Assembly (NCBI RefSeq): GCF_001632365.1
Contig: NW_024468606.1
Span: forward strand, 1-25,159
Length of the DNA: 25,159 nucleotides
Direction: 5' to 3'
From: Laetiporus sulphureus 93-53
Taxonomy: Eukaryota; Basidiomycota; Agaricomycetes; Polyporales; Laetiporaceae
How positions within the stretch are numbered: the first letter of the stretch is position 1; every line of letters begins with the position of its first letter. The notes beneath the pieces were generated by a model that made no database searches, was not told the DNA's origin, and saw only the letters and a program-made list of their open reading frames with translations. The position numbers and the translations under genes are program-made. Below are positions 19,413-25,159 of the stretch, one piece after another.

Positions 19413-20131
19413 TCAAACGGCGTCATTTTCGACGAGTCTTCCGCAGACGATGTATTTTCCAGAAAAGTGCTCCATCCAGCCTGCGCTGTGGTTAGACCTT
19501 ATGCTATGGCAATACTGCTACACGTACCTCTCATGTTCTCGCTGCGGACGGCGCAACATGTTAGTGAACCACGTCTGGACAAAGCTAGACGGACAACGCA
19601 CATCTCTTCCGAATTCAAGTCATCCAGCTTATCCAAAGGCTGGTCCACTGGAGTGAGCATCTCTGCATGTCGAGGTCGTGACTTAGCATGAGAGAGACCC
19701 GTATGGAAGCTGGTTACACACCAACGTCAAAAGACTGTTTCGCCATGCCTCGGGACGCATCGCGTCCGGCGAAGTTCGCATACATTCCATCTGCTCAGAT
19801 AAGCATTGAAGCTGTGCATTACGGTAAACCAAGGTTCGAACGCACTCGGTCCGTAGAAGTTTCGCCCCGCAGTCACGTCGTACACGATGCCGTTGATACC
19901 GAGCAAAATGCGTTTGCCCTCCTCTCCATTGAATGGCTGAAGAGTGCGCGGCGTATACGTTTGGAAGAGTAGTGTCGGAGGATGGGATTTGGGCATCCAA
20001 GAGTATCCGCCCTTGAACTCATTTGGCACGGTCTTCGGCACAGCATTCGAGGGGAACAGAATACGCTGGACAGTGTAGAGGATGTACAGCAGGAGCGCCG
20101 TATTGATTGGTGTGCCTAGGTTGAAACTCAT
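19413..20131 (-). CDS. Dap1/MAPR cytochrome b5-like heme-binding membrane protein
   Basis: Five-exon model: 20131-19846, 19790-19722, 19662-19602, 19541-19528, 19480-19413; 165 residues. Family role: Dap1/PGRMC1 proteins bind heme and support sterol-synthesis cytochrome P450 enzymes at the ER. Seen here: a single membrane segment at about residues 8-25, then a cytochrome b5-like fold with LQPFNGEEGKRILLGINGIV, YDVTAGRNFYGP, GMYANFAGRDASRGMAKQSF and, after a 14-base exon, WMEHFSGKYIVCGRLVEN. All four splices are needed to restore the conserved order. An in-frame upstream ATG at 20218 would add 29 residues; the internal ATG (20131) is preferred because family members begin just before the membrane segment. 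Confidence 0.88.
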
Positions 20132-20812
20132 CGTGGTGGTAGCGGTGAACAGCTTAACGGTATCGTGCCACCGAATCTCCCAATTACGCCGGAAGCGCGC
20201 GCTGGTGGCGTGAGACATTAATCCCGGTAACAGCGCCCAACCATCTTATGTTCAAAGCTTCGCGTTGTCCTTGACAGTTTCACTGAGTTTGTGTACCAGC
20301 AGGTACGACCCCGTTGCGCTCATCTAGGAGGCGTTACCACATCAATTGCAACTCATTTGGTACACCTAAGGCTGCCGTCGGGGCTCGCTCATTTCTCGTA
20401 TGGCTTCCCGCAATTTTAAGTGGAGGACACCCATGGAACAACAAGTGACGAATCTCGCACAATGTTGTGAAGCTCAGCATATTCTGCTATCTGGTCCTCA
20501 AACTGTTACTACGGGGGTTCTTTCGGGCTAGAATAGTCCGGCTTGGCCCTTGCTGCTAGAATGAGGTCTCGCGATTCTGTAATGTATGATCTGGCAAGGC
20601 CGATCAGCTAATTGGAATATACGCAAGCAAAACAGTCATCTGGTACGTCTGCGTGGTAGTATTTTGCAAGAACGAATCTCCCTGCTAATACCATGGAACA
20701 TTGGCCTGACTGTTATAACCATTAGGTATCGTTACACGTCATTCCACCCTCATCCTGGTTCTAATGCGCGGCTTGTTCCGAAACGAGTCCCTCTCGCGCT
20801 GTCGACTTTTTT

Positions 20813-21900
20813 TTGCTGCTGTGTCCGTGTTCCTGCCGCCCTCGCGCGGATAACTATGAAGTCATCCGCACTATTAGACACTGTCTTCGAAGATGCGTCC
20901 TATATGGGGTATGGCTTTGCGGGGCGCAAACGCTGTCGGATGATGATTGCATCTATGAGGACTGCATGGCGAAGGATATGTTTGAGTCTTTATTGCTCGT
21001 CACTTCTCGCAATATGAACGGTGCTCGTATACGTAATGCGGTAAATACCTTCAATAGAACGACGTGTTCTGTGTTGGCCAATGGCAGACGCTAGCACCGA
21101 ATTCACAGTGGTTAAGATGACTCTTTTTTATCGATTGCGCTCGAAGTAGCGGGCGAAGATATGTGGAAGTTCGAAGACATCAACTACTGTGTTGGAGGGG
21201 GTCGCACTGGCTGACACTCAATCATAGGATTCCGCATACTTCCAGCGAATATCATGGAAAATGTCATCGGGTGACGAACGATAAGCACCGACGAGCTGTG
21301 AAAAAATCTAGCGCGAGGAACGGCATCCAGCGTGAGCGCTTTCACGCATCTGGATATCCTTGACCACAATCTTCTCACGTAGTAAATGCAATTTTATCTA
21401 CGCTCATCGCGTCGCCGACGGTACCAAGATATCTATGTACCAAGGATCTTTGTGATGCTTTGGCTGGTGCGCCTTGCGTGTTTTCGTTGCGAAGCTGCCT
21501 GCCCATCTGACGTGATGAACCATTGAGTGGCGAAGCTTCCTGCACAGGACCAAATAACACTGCATACGGAAACACAGCCCTGGACACGGGAACACAGCCC
21601 TGAAGTCCCTTGATAATATCCGCCGCGGAACCTGGGTCATGCTTCTCACTTATCCTCCCTTCCTCTCTATACAGCAAGTTCCTGCCGCACCGTCGGTCCC
21701 TCCGATTCCCGCTGCACTCGGGCCAAAGAGTGATGAGCCACCTTGCCTGGGTATCCACTTGACCATTCTTTCCGCTGATCCGCCACTCAGGCTCAGACAA
21801 TTGATAGCCAATCGTGAAGTAATATCCATAAGATGCTTTTTTGTATATGCCAGAGTCCCTTATACTCTGCCTTGAGGCATCCGGACGACGAAGAACATTG
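20813..21900 (+). other. Possible multi-exon gene or decayed gene, plus strand
   Basis: Separate plus-strand frames look coding: about 20850-21040 (DNYEVIRTIRHCLRRC, then DDDCIYEDCMAKDMFESLLL, up to a GTAAAT donor), about 21136-21200 (EVAGEDMWKFEDINYCVGG), about 21232-21270 (FRILPANIMENVIG), about 21311-21378 (SAFTHLDILDHNLLT), about 21400-21490 (KDLCDALAGAPCVFS) and 21654-21818 (VPAAPSVPPIPAALGPK, ADPPLRLRQLIANRE), which can splice to SPLYSALRHPDDEEH and a stop at 21898-21900. I could not link all segments with valid splice sites and phases, so it is either a gene whose introns I cannot resolve or a gene losing function. No family recognised. Confidence 0.35.
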
Positions 21901-22454
21901 ATGTCGCTAGTGCGTCTACCCCGTGCTCTCTAGATATCTGGATACTGATCATTAACTCCGTAGAGGCTCTCCCCTGCGGAGGTTCTACGAGAACGAGTAG
22001 TCGGGGCTCAAGGCGGCACGTTCCGCTGTGCTCCGGCTCAGATATCTGTATTACTCGTAATCTATCCTGGGTCGCATGTCTTCAGATATCCATGATGCAT
22101 TTAGGACACTGTGCGTCCGTCGCCGGTGCCTGTTTAGCCAAGCAGCGGAAGGGAATGGCCAGGACGTGGTGAGAATTATGTGCAATGAGGGGAATGAACG
22201 GATGATTATCTTGCTTTACACTTTCTCCAGAAGCAAGCATTGCGCTCGTCATGGAGGCCATCGCGAACGACAAAGTTGTCTGAAGTTGTGCATCCGCCGA
22301 CACAATTGGTTCGTCCGGGCATTCCGGCCGTCTTCGTGCTCTCTGGATATCCGGTACCGATGGCCACGCTTCAGAACGTATCGTTTCCGCGTGTATTGAG
22401 GCTAACATGCAGAGGAAGTGCGGCTCCTCGTGCTGACGAGTTCTGCAGGATATC
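21353..22454. repeat. Cluster of seven GATATC palindromes
   Basis: GATATC occurs at 21353, 21428, 21933, 22041, 22085, 22346 and 22449; about one in 4 kb is expected by chance in unbiased sequence. Several have the wider form GGATATCC or AGATATCT. The cluster ends about 110 bases upstream of the start of the next gene. It may be a set of binding sites or a compositional accident. Confidence 0.45.
21569..21608 (+). repeat. Two tandem copies of a 20-base repeat
   Basis: GGAAACACAGCCCTGGACAC is followed directly by GGGAACACAGCCCTGAAGTC, which shares 15 of 20 bases including the core AACACAGCCCTG. Each copy contains a potential CACAG 3' splice site. Confidence 0.6.
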
Positions 22455-22504
22455 CGTATATTGTTACGACTTGACGCCGTCGGCATGTCTGCCTCACCTC
22501 ATGA

Positions 22505-22512
22505 TATAAAAA
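22505..22512 (+). promoter_or_regulatory. TATA-like box of the unknown gene at 22567
   Basis: TATAAAAA lies 55 bases before the ATG at 22567, a normal distance for a fungal promoter. It supports the chosen first exon. Confidence 0.5.
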
Positions 22513-22566
22513 CTCGATACCGCCTTCACCTTCTATGCCCTACCAAGCACTGTACTGTAACGCAGT

Positions 22567-23806
22567 ATGCCTGACATGCTCCCGCGCTCCTCCGGTACGT
22601 CTGGAAGATACCGCTCAGAGCTGGAGGATGCGCTCGGCAAGCCCGCGGTATGGATTTATCTTGCGTCGATGTATGTCTCTCATAGAGTTGTTCATGTCCA
22701 GAACGTCAGCTTTCAAACTCATGAGGTCGCGGCGGGACCAGCGGTCTCAGAATCCCAAGTCTCGCTCTCGGTACGCTAACTAGCTCGAAATACATAGCTC
22801 TGTCTCACGCACCTATAGCAGGGCTCTCACGTGCAACCACCGCCTCTAGGAGTACGTTCATTGCATGCATGCCTGTTCAGATGACATGGTCTGACTTCAT
22901 GAAGCCTGTTCGTCATGTCGATTCAACTAATGCGGCAAGATATGCGTCTTATTCGTCCACAGCGCTTGCTTTGCCATCGGTAGGTTGACTAAGTGCGTAT
23001 TACTTTACATGTCGCTCATATTGAAGTTTCAGAGCATGTATTCTGCGGGGGTCTCCCAGCATGTGCATCTTCGAGATGTTCCGGGAGACTTAGAATCGGG
23101 AAGGTCGTCGATCGTATGTGGCATTACATTTGATATGAGTTGTTGAGTTTGATTATGATTGACTCGATCCATTTGAAAGGAGGAGAACGGATCGCTAGCT
23201 GCAAACTCATATGGCCAGGTGCTCGATCATGACCAGCCTGCCCACGATTCACCATATGAGCCGATATCGCAAAATGCGTACACTCCCCAGAGCTGTTTCA
23301 AAGCGTATCGACTTGTTGACTTCTCTGTCGATGATCAGCGCGGGATCATGTTAGCTGACGCACTTAACGGCTGTGAACGACTGTCGAATTGCGATGATTT
23401 CGTTTTCACCGAAACAACGGCTCAAAAGATGTCTCTGCGCATCTTGGTACGTTCGGCACTTCTTGCGCTGGAGCACACCTCTGACAACGGCCTTTCAAAG
23501 TTGCCCGGCTATCCGGAATATGACAGACAAGTTATCGTTAGAAATTCGAGGACGCCACCAGAGTCTATCACGGTGGGAAAGCTGGCGCAGATAGCGGCGA
23601 AGGAGTTCAACCGCATGCTAGAGGTTGGTTCGGCGTCGTTCATTGCTAAACACTCCCTGGGTCACTGATCTCATACGTAGAAACAGGCTGAGGGGAACTA
23701 CCACTTATCGTTCTCCCCCGACGACGTTGTGCTGCTTGGAGTGAACCGTGTGGCGAAAGGCAGCATTCAGCCTCGATTCGGAATCATCAGGCCTCAGGCC
23801 TCGTAG
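22567..23806 (+). CDS. Unknown multi-exon protein, probably lineage-specific
   Basis: Eight-exon model: 22567-22647, 22702-22770, 22819-22830, 22881-22979, 23033-23113, 23180-23446, 23501-23623, 23681-23806; 285 residues. Every intron falls in phase 0. The first half is Ser/Gln-rich and probably disordered. The C-terminal 165 or so residues look folded: YRLVDFSVDDQRGIMLADAL, a TETTAQKMSLRI strand, GYPEYDRQVIV, ITVGKLAQIAAKEFNRML and a final strand region ending FGIIRPQAS. I do not recognise the domain; it reads like one of the uncharacterised families common in agaricomycetes. The 12-base third exon and the exact acceptor of exon 6 (23180 or 23183) are uncertain. Introns 22648-22701 and 23447-23500 are stop-free multiples of three, so retained-intron forms are possible. 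No signal peptide or membrane segment is seen. Confidence 0.62.
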
Positions 23807-24804
23807 GTCATGGAAAGATTGATGACTTCACGCATTGTGCGTGCAATATTACAATTATTTTGTCAATTTTCCTGTGAAAATGTCAAGCTTATTCCTTCAT
23901 ATTAGTGTCTTTGTCACCATTCGCATATCAGGAACGATGCCAGCGCATCCAGGCACGGATATGTGATCAGAAAGGCCAATGATCTGCAACCTCGCCGTGA
24001 TTTCCGCTTATTGTATTCCCCGATACAACTCCGCGACGTGTTCGCGCGAGCTTTTGCACGGCCGAGGCTATGAATCGCGAGCCGTGAGAGAGGCGCCGCG
24101 GAGACTCGGCTGAAAGTGCGAAGATGCCTGCGTGCGATAGCCCCTTGTGAGAAAGGAGGAGAAATGTGCGAAGATCTTGAGATTTTCTTTGACTTTCTCC
24201 TGTTGTGACTTTTCCAAACCTTCCTCTCCAAGTTATGCGCTTGATGGGAAAGGTTAAATTCTAACACCCTTCCTGCAGTGAAAATCCTTGCCGTAAAGTC
24301 GCTCCTTTGACCCGCACCATCACATTTACATGATCTAGGTGCCGCTTGCTCACGTCTATAACGTGCGTTCAGGTTTCTAGTGTCTCTGTGTATCGGGAGT
24401 ACTTGACTGGCGTATGGATACACAAGCTTTCTGTGATTTGCTGTCTGTCCTCTAAGCCCAGAGATCTTATCATTCGACATGTTATAGACGTCGTATATGC
24501 CTCGATGATGCTCAAAGTGCTCAGAGCCCCGTGTACCTATGAACTCGTGGTTTCGCATTCTGTATCGACGCCCTGCATACGAAAATCAACTGGCGTCTGT
24601 GAGGAATGATTAATGATTGGTGAACAGACTCTTTGCTCTGCATGGCAGGACATTCCAATGCAATGCTTTTATGCTGTCGGTGAGCCTCGGTCCTCTTTGG
24701 ATATAGAAAAGCATTTCGTCCAAACAATATAAAACAGAAGAATGTTGAAATGGCGAAACCACCTGAAACACTAGGCCCGTTTCAATCGACAGCGACACGA
24801 GAGT

Positions 24805-24845
24805 ACAAACTGGCAAGGTACGCTCATTCCACCTTGCCGGTTTGT
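24805..24845. repeat. 15-bp inverted repeat with 11-base loop
   Basis: ACAAACTGGCAAGGT (24805-24819) pairs with ACCTTGCCGGTTTGT (24831-24845) at 14 of 15 positions; the remaining pair is a T-G wobble on the plus strand, so an RNA copy would form an unbroken 15-bp stem around an 11-base loop. It may be a small foldback element or a structured RNA. Confidence 0.7.
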
Positions 24846-25038
24846 CTCCTCCTGGTGCCCACGCATTGACCACATTAAAGCAGGCGGCACTGCTTGCATT
24901 CCTCAACGTCCCAAAATGCCACAAAAATAAAGATGATGTGATACGGCATGCTATAGCCACTAAAGCGCATCAAAATTGGTATGTGCAACCATGAATAAAG
25001 CGCCAGGTTGGGTCGAACTTATGAGAACCTACGGAGTA

Positions 25039-25139
25039 CTAAGAGCGTCGAAGATGCATAGAGACTCAGCGTTCGTACTCCTAGCAGGGAGACAACATCT
25101 GTATTCACCTAAGAGTGTCAAAGATGCGTAGAGACTAAG
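25039..25139 (+). repeat. Two direct repeats of about 31 bases, 70 bases apart
   Basis: Copy 1 is at 25039-25069 (CTAAGAGCGTCGAAGATGC...) and copy 2 at 25109-25139 (CTAAGAGTGTCAAAGATGC...). They match at 27 of 31 positions. Most changes are transitions. The 70-base period suggests a tandem array that could continue beyond the right edge. Confidence 0.65.
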
Positions 25140-25159
25140 GAACGTGTAAGTACAAGCAA

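Larger units (their letters stand above)
20219..22566. other. Region of coding-like but unresolved segments and short repeats
   Basis: No gene model can be firmly supported. 20219-20800 shows nothing recognisable. 20813-21900 has several plus-strand segments with convincing amino-acid character, listed separately. From 21901 to 22566 both strands have open frames (plus 22240-22509, minus 22082-22486) and I cannot choose between them. A short tandem repeat lies at 21569-21608, and GATATC palindromes cluster at 21353-22454. The end of the interval holds the promoter of the next gene. Confidence 0.4.
23807..25159. other. Right-end region without a supported gene
   Basis: No recognisable gene is seen. 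A minus-strand 214-codon frame (24558-23914) starts with ATG but has an arginine/serine-rich, unstructured composition and no motif; I treat it as doubtful. GTGCGAAGAT occurs twice (about 24116 and 24167). A strong hairpin lies at 24805-24845 and long direct repeats at 25039-25139, listed separately. Confidence 0.4.

Noticed and set aside
19825..19860. TTCGAA-containing stretch resembling a tRNA T arm
   Set aside because: It spans the donor of the first Dap1 intron and no acceptor or anticodon stem can be formed around it.
23914..24558. Minus-strand 214-codon ORF with ATG
   Set aside because: Arg/Ser/His-rich with no motif, no introns in an intron-dense genome and no promoter signal; kept only as a remark, not as a gene.
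25039..25139. Repeat-spacer pattern as a CRISPR array
   Set aside because: Only two diverged copies, the genome is clearly fungal and no cas gene is present.

Overview
The window is nuclear DNA from a filamentous basidiomycete, most probably an agaricomycete. The evidence is the gene style: intron-dense genes, introns of about 50-65 bases with GTRNGY-like donors, very short exons, and conserved eukaryotic proteins (SNF5, Rrp42, NC2-alpha, Sld5, Dap1). There are no operons or bacterial signals. All exon boundaries were read by eye from splice signals, frame continuity and family conservation; none was checked by alignment or RNA.

Left part (1-4414): the 3' end of a SNF5-type chromatin-remodelling subunit (+), a complete M24B Xaa-Pro peptidase/prolidase (-), and the exosome subunit RRP42 (+). 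The last two diverge from a 156-base shared promoter. Middle-left (4490-8768): two GH5 glycoside hydrolase paralogues in head-to-head orientation, each predicted at 476 residues, around an 843-base shared upstream region. They differ in intron content, and the right copy uses two GC-AG introns.

Middle (9343-16806): an SPX-RING ubiquitin ligase that ends in a CaaX-like tetrapeptide, a large proline/serine-rich low-complexity protein on the opposite strand, a mostly empty 1.7 kb stretch, a small cysteine-rich CxxC protein of unknown function, and a tRNA-Gly(UCC).

Right part (16951-25159): NC2-alpha (+), GINS subunit Sld5 (-) and Dap1/MAPR heme protein (-), followed by a 5 kb lineage-specific region. 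That region holds one convincing unknown multi-exon gene (22567-23806), coding-like but unresolved segments (20813-21900), a cluster of GATATC palindromes, a 15-bp hairpin and direct repeats at the right edge.

The housekeeping genes serve separate processes (chromatin, RNA decay, transcription, replication, sterol/heme biology) and form no pathway. The GH5 pair and the right-hand unknown genes are the accessory content. I see no mobile element with recognisable protein domains, no CRISPR array and no biosynthetic cluster.
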